Shown here: one piece after another, positions 26,005 to 34,296 of the stretch | Layout: each line of letters starts with the position of its first letter | Position numbering within the stretch: the stretch's first letter is position 1 | NCBI GenBank assembly: GCA_049840815.1 | Contig: JASGJI010000014.1 | Span: 205,509-269,508, forward strand | Source of the DNA: JASGDN01 sp049840815 | Lineage (GTDB): Bacteria > Chloroflexota > Chloroflexia > Thermomicrobiales > UBA6265 | DNA: 64,000 nt | Direction of reading: 5' to 3' | The notes under the pieces: generated by a model | The model's input: only the letters and a program-made list of their open reading frames with translations | Database searches by the model: none | Told to the model about the DNA's origin: nothing | Program-made: the position numbers and the translations under genes

Positions 26005-27534
26005 TCAGGATCGCTTGCGACCCGGATTCCCCTTCGCGGCCGGCTTTCGTGTCGCCTTCTTTCCAGAAGTCCTCGGAGCGTCATCCGCCCGCGCGGCGAG
26101 GCGACCGCCCATCCGCATCAGCAGGCGGTCGGTCTCCGGAGCTTCCCGTGTCGGCAGGTAAATGAAATCGACCAGCGTCCCGAGCCCTGGCCCTTCCGGA
26201 ATGCGGAAGAGCGGACGATCCGCGAACGCGACCGGCACCAGCCGGAATCCATCCTCGTCCGATTCCTCGCCGGTGCGCTCGCTGATCGCGGTCTGCGCGA
26301 CATGCAGCGCCCCATCCTCCCGCGTGATGACGAAACGGCCGTTGTGGCGCACGAAGGTGCCGGTGAAGCTGTCCAGCTCCTCGGCGCTGCGCTCGATCGG
26401 CTGGGGCACCGGGCGCGAGGCGTCGAGGTAGTGCTTCATCGCCCACGCCTCGATGGTCTGCATCGCGCTGGCGCCAGTGTCGCCATTCGTGACGATGGCA
26501 ATGGCGTACTTCCGGTCGGGCGCCACCGAGAGATAGGCTCGGTAGCCGATCGTGCCGCCGGTATGCTCGATCACCTTCAGCTCGGGCCAGGTGTACATGC
26601 TCCAGCCCTGCCCGAAGGCGCGATTGGGTGGCCCCGCCTCGATCTGCGGCGTCCGCATCAGCTCGGCGGATTCGGCGGAGATCACCCGCTTGCCCTCGTA
26701 CTCGCCGTCGTTGATGTGCAGCTGGGCGAACTTCAGCAACTCGGTCGGGGTCGCGAGGATGTTGCCGCAGAGGTTCACATGCCTCCCGCCAATGATGAAC
26801 GGCCGCGCGATCGACGGCCCGTTCAGGCGGTCGCCCAGGTTGTGCCCCACGGCGTGATCGCGGGTGATGGCCTCCTCGGCGTAGAACGTCACCGTCTCCA
26901 TCCCCAGCGGCTCGAAGATGCGTTTCCGCATCAGGTCCTCCGGCACCTCGCCGGTGACACGCTGGATGATGAGCGGAATCAGGTAGAACCCGACATTGCA
27001 GTACGAGCAGAGCTCTCCCGGCTGGAACCATTGCTGGAGCGTATCCATCTCGACCATCGAGCGCTCGTAGGCATCATCGCCGCGCCCATAGTCCAGGAAG
27101 CGATCGCCTTCGAACCCACCGCTGTGGCTGAGCAGGTGCCGCAACGTCAGCGCCGCGCGGGCGTGTTGATCGCCAAGGCGGAGGTCCGGGACGTAGGTCG
27201 TCACTGGCTCGTCGAGATCGAGCTTGCCTTCCTCCACCAGCGTCATCACGAGCGTAGTGGTGAAGACCTTCGAGATCGAACCGATCTGGGAGATCGTGTT
27301 CGTGGTGAAGGGCATCTTCGTGGCGATGCTGCGAACGCCGGTCGCGGTGGCCGTGATCTCGCCGTCGTGGAGCACTGCGGCTCCTATGCCGGGGACGTTC
27401 CAGCGGGCAGCCTCGCCCTGCACGGCGGCCTCCAGCGAGGCGTAGGCGGGGGCGTCCAGCGGCCACGAACGGGGTTCGGCAGCGTCGCCGGCGCCATACA
27501 GGAGGGAAGCGGGACGATCGGATGATGCATGCAT
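26005..27534 (-). CDS. Beta-lactamase-fold serine hydrolase, paralog 3, basic tail
   Basis: 509 residues. Catalytic motifs: QIGSISKVFTTTLVMTLVEE (SxxK), CSYCNVGFYLIP (YxN) and EHTGGTIGYRA (HTG). It has an N-terminus like the other two (APAYASLEAAVQGEAARW) and a basic C-terminus (TSGKKATRKPAAKGNPGRKR). The ATG at 27534 is chosen because AGGAGACCTCGCCCTC precedes it and it matches the paralog starts. A longer frame to 28149 has an unrelated leader. Being first in the leftward array, it probably carries the main promoter of the cluster. Confidence 0.9.
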   Translation of the reverse strand: MHASSDRPASLLYGAGDAAEPRSWPLDAPAYASLEAAVQGEAARWNVPGIGAAVLHDGEITATATGVRSIATKMPFTTNTISQIGSISKVFTTTLVMTLVEEGKLDLDEPVTTYVPDLRLGDQHARAALTLRHLLSHSGGFEGDRFLDYGRGDDAYERSMVEMDTLQQWFQPGELCSYCNVGFYLIPLIIQRVTGEVPEDLMRKRIFEPLGMETVTFYAEEAITRDHAVGHNLGDRLNGPSIARPFIIGGRHVNLCGNILATPTELLKFAQLHINDGEYEGKRVISAESAELMRTPQIEAGPPNRAFGQGWSMYTWPELKVIEHTGGTIGYRAYLSVAPDRKYAIAIVTNGDTGASAMQTIEAWAMKHYLDASRPVPQPIERSAEELDSFTGTFVRHNGRFVITREDGALHVAQTAISERTGEESDEDGFRLVPVAFADRPLFRIPEGPGLGTLVDFIYLPTREAPETDRLLMRMGGRLAARADDAPRTSGKKATRKPAAKGNPGRKRS

Positions 27535-27741
27535 GAGGGCGAGGTCTCCTGCCTGGTGCGCGAAGCCCCTGCGACGATGGCGCAGCGGACAGAGGTCCTG
27601 CGCATGGTATCCGGTCGCGAGGTGAGAGGCGAGAGACGTGAGGAATGAGCAGGTACCGATCCTGCGGCGGCTGGGGCTCCACGAACGAGCGGCCATGCTA
27701 CGATCCCGGCAACGATCCACTCGCCGCAGGAGCGCGTTCCC

Positions 27742-28257
27742 GTGACCACCCCCTCTCAAGTCGATGCCGAATCCGATGGCCCCGTGATGCGCGGCCGGTT
27801 CATGGCCGATCCACCACCAGGGACGGTACTGCTCTTGTTCGGGATGCGCGCGAACAGCCTTCCGGCCATGCGTCACTGGCTCCCGCTCTGGCGGCAAGCC
27901 CAGGCGATGGTCCGCGAACTGAGGGAGCACCCGGAGGCGGGGCTGCTCTGGTCCACCTCGTGGCGGGAAGGGCGGGAAGGCACCGTGCTTCAGTACTGGC
28001 GGAGCATGGAGGCGCTGATGACCTGGGCGCAGGACGCGCGATTCGCGCATGCGCCACTCTGGAAAGCGTTCAACCACGGGATCGGCGATTCCGGCCAGAT
28101 CGGCCTCTGGCATGAGGCGATCGTGATCGACGGCGAGACACCGGGCCACCTACACACGATCTACCGCGATGTGCCGGAACGCGGCCTCGCCGCCACCACG
28201 CGCGTGGACGCCGAGCACGCCGCAATGCGCGCCTACCTCCGCCGGGAGCGTTCGTAA
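27742..28257 (+). CDS. DUF4188-type protein
   Basis: 171 residues resembling the DUF4188 family, which includes proteins annotated as monooxygenase-like or related to phenylacetaldoxime dehydratase. Visible segments are VMRGRFMADPPPGTVLLLFG, WREGREGTVLQYWRSMEAL and WKAFNHGIGDSGQIGLWHEA. No signal peptide or membrane span. The GTG at 27742 follows CAGGAGCGCGTTCCC. It is divergent from the serine hydrolase array and convergent with the copper/cytochrome fusion gene. Biochemical role unknown. Confidence 0.75.
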   Translation: MTTPSQVDAESDGPVMRGRFMADPPPGTVLLLFGMRANSLPAMRHWLPLWRQAQAMVRELREHPEAGLLWSTSWREGREGTVLQYWRSMEALMTWAQDARFAHAPLWKAFNHGIGDSGQIGLWHEAIVIDGETPGHLHTIYRDVPERGLAATTRVDAEHAAMRAYLRRERS

Positions 28258-28284
28258 CCATTCCACAGGCACGAACAACCTCCC

Positions 28285-28345
28285 CCTCTGTCATGCTGAG
28301 CTTGGCTCGGGCCGACACGGGGCCGGCCCGGCGTCCTGCGGCAGC
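28285..28345. repeat. Degenerate dispersed repeat fragment
   Basis: GTCATGCTGAGC followed by CGGGCCGACACGGGGCCGG recalls the inverted-repeat arms at 2648 and 10177, but the second arm is missing. It lies between two converging genes. Confidence 0.4.
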
Positions 28346-28402
28346 ACCTCGGGCGATCTCCTGAGGGCTCGATGCGTGCGGCGAGATGACGACGCGGACG
28401 CG

Positions 28403-31249
28403 CTACCCCTGGCGGATCTCGTCGATCAACCAGCGATCACCTGCCTGCACGAAGACCAGCGTCGCCCGCTGCGTGCCCGCGTCCGGTGTCGATACCACGC
28501 CGGACGTCCCGGCAAGCTGCGCGGATGGATCGTCCAGCACCACTGTCGCCGAGACCCGGCCATCGCTCACCATCGCGACGTCCTGGATGCTCACCAGCGA
28601 CACCCACTGTGTTTCCGGCAAGGGGGTCGGTGCGCCCGCAGCCATTGTCGCGAAGTCGGTGGAGACCCCGTTCGGGAACGCGGCCTTCAGGTTCGCGTCG
28701 CTGAACAGCGCCAGCCGCTTCAACGTATCCACGCCATTCGTGCAGGCGATCATCTGCTCCGTCGTCTGGAGGATCGCGCTTTCCACCTCCGACGGCACGG
28801 AGGGGTCGGATGCGATCTGCAACGGCGCAGCATCGGCCCTGGCAGAACTCCGCCCGCTTGCGCCCCCGCCCGATGCCGTGCCGACCAACGCTTCGAGGTC
28901 GCCGATCGTGCGAGGGGCGACCGTGCACTGCTCCGGACCAAGCGTGGTTCCCGTCTCTCCAAAGGACTGCTGGCGGTTCTGGATGAAGGCCAGCACATCG
29001 CGGATCTGCTGGTCGCTGAGGTCATTCCGGAAGCCGGGCATCGCCGTCCCCTGCTTTCCATTCGTAATCCAGTAGACGAGATCGTCGTCCGAATGCACCA
29101 TCGTGTGTGGCTGCGAGAAATCGGCCGGGGGCGGCGTCATGCCCGTGCTGGCCGGGCCATCGCCACGCAGATCGGCGCCGTGGCAGGAGAGGCAGTAGGT
29201 CGTGTAGACATCGCTGCCCCGCTCCACCATCGCCACATCCTTCGCATCAATGGCCCCCTGGGCAGCGGAGACAGCGAGGATGGGATCGATCCGTGCCTGC
29301 AGCAACAGCACGATTCCCAGCGCAATCGCGGCCACGCCGAGTCCGGCCGTCTCCTTCCGCAATCGCCCCCTGGCCTCCATCACCGCAAAGGTCAGCGCGC
29401 CGAGACCGGCCAGCAGCAGGATCAGCCCACTGACCCCACCGGTCGTCTCGAAGCGCCACGGCGTGCCGGGCACATCCTCCTGCGAGGGCGTCGCGGCAAT
29501 CGTGACGGTCTGCGTCGCCTCGATCTGGTCCGTGTTCGGCTCGCGCAGGATCATCTCGATCTGCCAGTTTCCCGTGATGCCGAGGTCGCTCCCGTGGTAC
29601 TCGAAGGCGTTCCCGGCCACGCGGGAAAGCGCGATCTGCTTCGTCCCGAGGCCCGGATTCTCCGGCAGGGAGAGGCGCAGCAGCGCCGTCGTGTCCGTCG
29701 GCAGCGACTGGCCATCGGGGACATTCACCTCCAGCCGGAAGTGGTTCACCCCGGCGACCCCCGGCGCGATCAACAGGGTGGAGGGGGGATTCGCATCCTT
29801 GTACGTGACCTCGATCTGCTGCGAGCGGGTGACAACGACATCGCGGGCAGGTTCCTGACTCGTCATCTGCCCGACCGCGCCGAGCACCCCGATCACCAGG
29901 ATCAGTTCCGCCGTCACCGTCCAGGTCAGGCGTCGGCTCCAGAGCATCGCCTGCCCGTCGTCCAGTTTCCGGCGCAGATGCCGCTCGATCAGCAGCAGGT
30001 TCACCGCCGCGATCGCCAGCACCACCACCAGCAACGCCAGCTTCACCATCAGCGAACGGCCGTACGGCGTCGTGGTGAGCGCATTCAGGTTTCCGACCTG
30101 CAACCAGCCGGCGTAAAAGCCGGTGAGGCCGAGCGTCAGCCACGCGATGATCGCCAGCAGCGAGAAACGTGGGATCGCCGTCACCAGCACCTGGCGCCGC
30201 TCCTGCGGGTCGAGCCAGCGCATGGCCGGCAGCAGGACCGTCGCCAGGATCGCGATCCCGCCAACCCAGACCCCGGCGGAGAGCAGGTGCGCGTAGTCGG
30301 CAACGATGGCCGTGGTGCGTCCTGCCGGTTGGGCGGAAGCATGGGCATTCAGGCTGAACGGAATCGGCAATGCCAGCGTCAGCACCCACGCGCCGATGTG
30401 CTCGAACCGCCGCTGCCGCAGGAACCACCACGCGCACGCGGAGAGCATCAGCCCCAACGCCGCGAACAGCCCGACGCGCGTCAGCCACAGCGATCCGTAT
30501 CGCGTCTGCCCGAGCGTGTTCATCACCTTGTCGAAGAACGTCCCCTGCGTCAGGGACATCGCCTGCACGAGCAGCGCGAAGACTGACCCAAGAACGGCCA
30601 GCAGGAAGGCAACCTGGGTGTAGCGCTTCATCCGGCGTGTCAGGCGGGGACCGTCTCGCCAGATCGGCGTCAACGCGGGCCGCACGATAAGCACCCACAT
30701 CGGCCAGACGGCAATGAAGGCAGCCAATCCCGCCAGCGCCGCCCATCGCGAGGCCGTCTGCAGGATCTGGGGGGCAGCCTGGCCGGTCTTGAGCGTGGGG
30801 ATGGTCACGACACTGGAGACATCCGCCGCGGTCCCCACCGTGAAGGTGAAGTAGCCATTCGCGGTGTGGCCATCATCGTTGGAAAGGGTGCGCCAGAGCA
30901 CGGAATAGGTGCCCTTCGGCAACCCGGACGGCACCGCGAGCGTCATCGTGTATTCGTCGGAGCCAAACGAAAGGGTCGTGCCCTCCACCTCGGCACCCGT
31001 GCTGTCGTAGAGCTGAAGCCAGCTTTCGGTTGGTTCGAGGCGTTCGGTGAAGGTCGCGGTGATCGCCGTCGGCACGGTCGACACGATCGCGCCATTCGCG
31101 GGATCGCTGCTCTTGTAGGCCGCGTGGGCGTCGACACCCGCCGGCGTGGCGAAGACGCTGACGACCAGCATCAGCACGACAATGATCAGCGCCCGCAACG
31201 GCGGGACGGTGAATGGGGGTATGGACCAACGGCCCCGGAAGTCTCGCAT
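28403..31249 (-). CDS. CopC-CopD-cytochrome c fusion protein
   Basis: 948 residues. Order: signal/anchor (LRALIIVVLMLVVSVFATPA); a CopC domain beginning AHAAYKSSDPANGA, where the His after signal cleavage is the usual Cu(II) ligand; a CopD membrane domain of about eight helices; a beta-rich domain; one more membrane helix; a c-type cytochrome with CLSCH near residue 685 and MPGFRNDL as the likely Met ligand; and a C-terminal NTF2/SnoaL-like domain (LVFVQAGDRWLIDEIRQG). This suggests copper uptake or delivery coupled to a redox centre outside the membrane. The ATG at 31249 precedes the signal. The next gene encodes a secreted YtkA/FixH-like protein, so the cluster probably serves copper handling for respiratory enzymes. 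Confidence 0.87.
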   Translation of the reverse strand: MRDFRGRWSIPPFTVPPLRALIIVVLMLVVSVFATPAGVDAHAAYKSSDPANGAIVSTVPTAITATFTERLEPTESWLQLYDSTGAEVEGTTLSFGSDEYTMTLAVPSGLPKGTYSVLWRTLSNDDGHTANGYFTFTVGTAADVSSVVTIPTLKTGQAAPQILQTASRWAALAGLAAFIAVWPMWVLIVRPALTPIWRDGPRLTRRMKRYTQVAFLLAVLGSVFALLVQAMSLTQGTFFDKVMNTLGQTRYGSLWLTRVGLFAALGLMLSACAWWFLRQRRFEHIGAWVLTLALPIPFSLNAHASAQPAGRTTAIVADYAHLLSAGVWVGGIAILATVLLPAMRWLDPQERRQVLVTAIPRFSLLAIIAWLTLGLTGFYAGWLQVGNLNALTTTPYGRSLMVKLALLVVVLAIAAVNLLLIERHLRRKLDDGQAMLWSRRLTWTVTAELILVIGVLGAVGQMTSQEPARDVVVTRSQQIEVTYKDANPPSTLLIAPGVAGVNHFRLEVNVPDGQSLPTDTTALLRLSLPENPGLGTKQIALSRVAGNAFEYHGSDLGITGNWQIEMILREPNTDQIEATQTVTIAATPSQEDVPGTPWRFETTGGVSGLILLLAGLGALTFAVMEARGRLRKETAGLGVAAIALGIVLLLQARIDPILAVSAAQGAIDAKDVAMVERGSDVYTTYCLSCHGADLRGDGPASTGMTPPPADFSQPHTMVHSDDDLVYWITNGKQGTAMPGFRNDLSDQQIRDVLAFIQNRQQSFGETGTTLGPEQCTVAPRTIGDLEALVGTASGGGASGRSSARADAAPLQIASDPSVPSEVESAILQTTEQMIACTNGVDTLKRLALFSDANLKAAFPNGVSTDFATMAAGAPTPLPETQWVSLVSIQDVAMVSDGRVSATVVLDDPSAQLAGTSGVVSTPDAGTQRATLVFVQAGDRWLIDEIRQG

Positions 31250-31445
31250 CGTGAACCCTTGCGCGCGCAGCGGGGGAGGCAGCGCTCGCGGAGAATCACG
31301 AACGCCGCGAACCGGACGCGCGACACTGCGCGTCCGGCCCCATTTTTCAGCAGTGACGGGCGGCAGCACAGGGCTACCGCCCGCGTCCCGAGACATCGGC
31401 TGCCGTCAGGCGACCCTCGATGCCTCGGAACCGGACCTCGTCCTG

Positions 31446-31919
31446 CTAGCTGGCCGGGGTCGCGACCGCCGGGAACTCGTAGTCGGTGCGCGGGGCGACC
31501 GAATCGAAGCCATCCGGCGAGGAGGTGAAGGTCTCGTCGATGGCGGTGCCATCGATCGTGCCCGTGAAGTGGAAGGTGTAGTCACCCGGCTTGGTCGGGA
31601 TGAAGACGGCCTCGTAGGAGCCATCCTGCTTCCAGACTGGGGAGAGCGCGAATTCCTTCTTCTGGTCGCCGATGCTGACTTCGACCTTCAGCGTCGCATC
31701 GAGACCAGTGACCGGCTCGCCACCCTTGGTGACTTCGAGCGACACGCCGTTCAACTCGCCTTCGATGGCAGGCTCGCTGAGGAATCCGACGACGAAATCG
31801 TAATCTGTCGCCACAGTACGGTGCTCGTGCGCTGATGCGCCAAGCGGAAGCAGGATGCTGCCCATGAGGGCGAGGACAGCCGCAACGGAAAGCAGGCGTG
31901 CGCGAATGCTGGAGAACAT
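31446..31919 (-). CDS. Secreted YtkA/FixH-like beta-sandwich protein
   Basis: 157 residues. The signal peptide MFSSIRARLLSVAAVLALMG ends near ASA, followed by HEHRTVATDYDFVVGF. An N-terminal His cluster after cleavage suggests metal binding. The remainder (LEVTKGGEPVTGLDATLKVE, SYEAVFIPTKPGDYTFHF) fits the YtkA/FixH-type extracellular fold often seen beside copper proteins. The ATG at 31919 follows GGGAGTTCCCGATC. It is immediately upstream of the CopC-CopD fusion on the same strand, and the two were probably expressed together. Confidence 0.78.
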   Translation of the reverse strand: MFSSIRARLLSVAAVLALMGSILLPLGASAHEHRTVATDYDFVVGFLSEPAIEGELNGVSLEVTKGGEPVTGLDATLKVEVSIGDQKKEFALSPVWKQDGSYEAVFIPTKPGDYTFHFTGTIDGTAIDETFTSSPDGFDSVAPRTDYEFPAVATPAS

Positions 31920-31998
31920 GATCGGGAACTCCCTGTGAAGGTGTGGTGAATGACGCGACGGCATCCCGAAGATCGGCTCCGGTCGTCGCAAGACCCGT

Positions 31999-32763
31999 TC
32001 AGCAGGGAGCGATGCGTGGCGGAGGCGATTCCACGCGCTCAGCGATCGCCGTCAGCCAGGATCGGGGGTCGGCGAACTCCCGCCGCCGCGATGCCGCCAG
32101 CAGGATGCCCGCGAGCAGCGTCGTCAGCATGAGGATGGCGCTGCCTTTTTCGGCGGCAGGAGCAAAATCGCTGACACTGGGGAGATCGGGGGAGAGCGAC
32201 GCCACGGCGGTATCACGATCGGTCGGTGCGGCAATCGTGTCAGCAGGGACGGAGACGTCCTCCCCGGCATCCCGTACCACGCCCAATGAGGTCCCAGTGC
32301 TGGTCGTCGTGGGAGCCTCGGCGATGGCCGCCCTCACGGCCGCGGCGAGCGGGATATCCGCCGCGAGGAACGGCGAGATCGTAGCCGTGGCGGTGGCCAT
32401 GGCCGTTGGCGCGACGGCCTTGTGGGCATGGGTGCTGCCGTCCGCATGAACGTGGGTCGCGCCGATCTCCGCACCATGCTCGTGGGGCGTTCCGGAGAGG
32501 ATGTCGATGACTTCCTGGAAGAAGGCGTGGGGGTGATCCGTCCCGGTGCCTGCCCGGTAGTTCGTCGGCATCAGGAGCATCAGCAGGGCCATTCCGGCCA
32601 GCATCGCCTGCGTTCGGCGGGGACTCTCCGGCAGGAACGCCGAAGCTCCCCCCCTCGGGCGCCGGGAAAGGCCAGCGAGACGGCGGCGATGCGGAATGCG
32701 ATGCGTGTGACTGGTGGGGACGTTCCCCTGGGACATGGCCTGCAATCTGGTTCGTCGCGTCAT
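31999..32763 (-). CDS. His-rich membrane protein of the copper cluster
   Basis: About 254 residues with two predicted membrane spans (MLAGMALLMLLMPTNYRA and AILMLTTLLAGILLAAS) around a large extracytoplasmic loop. The loop contains a His cluster (TPHEHGAEIGATHVHADG, then STHAHKA), a plausible metal-binding stretch. I do not recognise a family. The start is uncertain: ATG at 32763, ATG at 32736 or GTG at 32838 are all open, none with a strong ribosome-binding site. The same strand and close spacing to the YtkA-like and CopC-CopD genes suggest a shared role in metal handling. Confidence 0.6.
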   Translation of the reverse strand: MTRRTRLQAMSQGNVPTSHTHRIPHRRRLAGLSRRPRGGASAFLPESPRRTQAMLAGMALLMLLMPTNYRAGTGTDHPHAFFQEVIDILSGTPHEHGAEIGATHVHADGSTHAHKAVAPTAMATATATISPFLAADIPLAAAVRAAIAEAPTTTSTGTSLGVVRDAGEDVSVPADTIAAPTDRDTAVASLSPDLPSVSDFAPAAEKGSAILMLTTLLAGILLAASRRREFADPRSWLTAIAERVESPPPRIAPC

Positions 32764-32895
32764 CGGGACGGGACCGCAGAGGGGATATCCTATCCGCCGC
32801 GCGGCTCGCGCCACTAGCCTAGCATACGGGCCTCGCACGTCCGGAGATTCCTCTCATCCGGCCACAGCAACGGAGCCGGCCTGAGGCTCGTGTGG

Positions 32896-34167
32896 CTACG
32901 GCTCCAGGTCGGCACGGAGCATGGAAGGCGTGACTTGCCCTTCAAGCAGGTGTACGAAGCGCTGCTGCCGGCGTGTCCAGGCGTCGATATCCGGCCCGAC
33001 CGCGTCCTCATCCACCGGGCGATCCAGCCACGCATCGAGCAGGTCGCGACCGACGTGGTAGGTGAAGACGTACGGTCCCCACAACGGATCGGAAACGAAG
33101 CGGAAGCGATGCCGCGCCTCCGTCTCACTGGCCAGCGTGTACTTCTGGAGGTAGGCGATCACCTCCTCCGGATCGGCGCCATCCTGATGCAGCATGAGGC
33201 CAGCGTTGGCGCTGACGGAGCGGAAGACGCGCTGGGCGGCGGCGATCTGACGGTCGCGTTCCGGGTCGGAGGCGATCCCGAGCGGCGCGAAGATGTGCTC
33301 GGCCTGCCAGGCTTCGGCCTCGCCGGGCGCGAAGATGATCGAGGCGGCAAGGGTGGCAATCCCTTCCGAGATGACGCATTCCGGCGTGTTGATGAGCAGG
33401 ATGGAATGCTCGCCGAAACCGCGTTCGCGATAGAGGCACTGTTCCTTCAGGGCGTGTTCGGTGTGGTGGCCGGGGTACCCCTCATGCGCCATCAGGTCGA
33501 GCAGCGCGTTCGCCTTGACGGGAAGATCGGTGTTGATCTCGATCAGCGACCGATTTCCTCCGAGGTACCAGTTGTAGCCGCTCCACGGCTTGTCGGAGAC
33601 AAAGGAGAGGTCCACCGATTCGTCGTCCGGCAGCGTGACGAAAGCGGCGGTGCGACGGCGGACCTCATCGACGATGGTCGGGACGATGTCGCGGGCAGCC
33701 TCGACCGGCACCTCGAACTGCGTCCGGTAGGCGATGTTCCGCTCAGCGAGGGTGCCACTTCCCTTGCCGGGGAGGGCATCATCCAGCGCGGCGAGGGCGT
33801 CATCGTAGATGGCGTCCGGGGTGCGCTCAGGCTCGATGTCGAAGTATTGGCGGACCTCGTCCTCGTAGGCGATCGGCTCGCCGGCGAGCTTGGCGGCCAT
33901 CGTGGCCATGCCGCGTGCCTGGGCGGTGAGGTAGTCGAGCCGGTTGGGGGTGATATCGGCGCGCTCGATGGCAGCAATGAGGTCGTTCGCCTGTGCGACA
34001 AGATCATCCGGAGAAGGCTTCGGAGCGTCCGGGGAGGGCCGGAGGTCATCCGGTCCGTAGTAGCCGTCGATTGCGCCGTCGATGTGCGCGGCGAGGCCGA
34101 ACGCGAGGGAGACGTACTGGGTGGAGAGCGCGTCGAGGGCTGGCGGCGGGGTCTGGGTGTTTGGCAT
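32896..34167 (-). CDS. DUF885-family metallopeptidase-like protein
   Basis: 423 residues. The zinc-site motif HEGYPGHH (in LMAHEGYPGHHTEHAL) is the DUF885 hallmark HExxPGH, and the distal Glu probably lies in CVISEGIATLAASI. The N-terminal half is helical (LDYLTAQARGMATMAAKLAG). No signal peptide, so a cytoplasmic peptidase is likely. DUF885 proteins are usually longer (about 550-600 residues), so this is a shorter form. The ATG at 34167 follows AGAAGGACTCCC. Substrate unknown. Confidence 0.82.
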   Translation of the reverse strand: MPNTQTPPPALDALSTQYVSLAFGLAAHIDGAIDGYYGPDDLRPSPDAPKPSPDDLVAQANDLIAAIERADITPNRLDYLTAQARGMATMAAKLAGEPIAYEDEVRQYFDIEPERTPDAIYDDALAALDDALPGKGSGTLAERNIAYRTQFEVPVEAARDIVPTIVDEVRRRTAAFVTLPDDESVDLSFVSDKPWSGYNWYLGGNRSLIEINTDLPVKANALLDLMAHEGYPGHHTEHALKEQCLYRERGFGEHSILLINTPECVISEGIATLAASIIFAPGEAEAWQAEHIFAPLGIASDPERDRQIAAAQRVFRSVSANAGLMLHQDGADPEEVIAYLQKYTLASETEARHRFRFVSDPLWGPYVFTYHVGRDLLDAWLDRPVDEDAVGPDIDAWTRRQQRFVHLLEGQVTPSMLRADLEP

Positions 34168-34248
34168 GGGAGTCCTTCTGTCGCGTCCGGGGCGAATGCT
34201 GCTGGGATGAGCCTACCGCCGAACCGGGGGCGGTGGCTACCGCAAGAT

Positions 34249-34291
34249 CCCTGAACCGATCCCCAGCGTCAGCATGAGGATCGGTTCAGGG
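34249..34291. terminator. Hairpin after the helicase gene, 14-bp perfect stem
   Basis: The arms 34249-34262 (CCCTGAACCGATCC) and 34278-34291 are exact reverse complements with a 15-nt loop, 5 bp past the helicase stop. Confidence 0.75.
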
Positions 34292-34296
34292 AAAGG

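Noticed and set aside
22703..27534. Beta-lactam resistance cluster
   Set aside because: The three hydrolases have SxxK/YxN but HGG or HTG instead of KTG, and no signal peptides, which fits esterases or peptidases rather than periplasmic beta-lactamases.
28169..30586. 805-codon plus-strand open frame
   Set aside because: Antisense to the CopC-CopD-cytochrome fusion and rich in Arg/Gln/His, as expected of a high-GC shadow.
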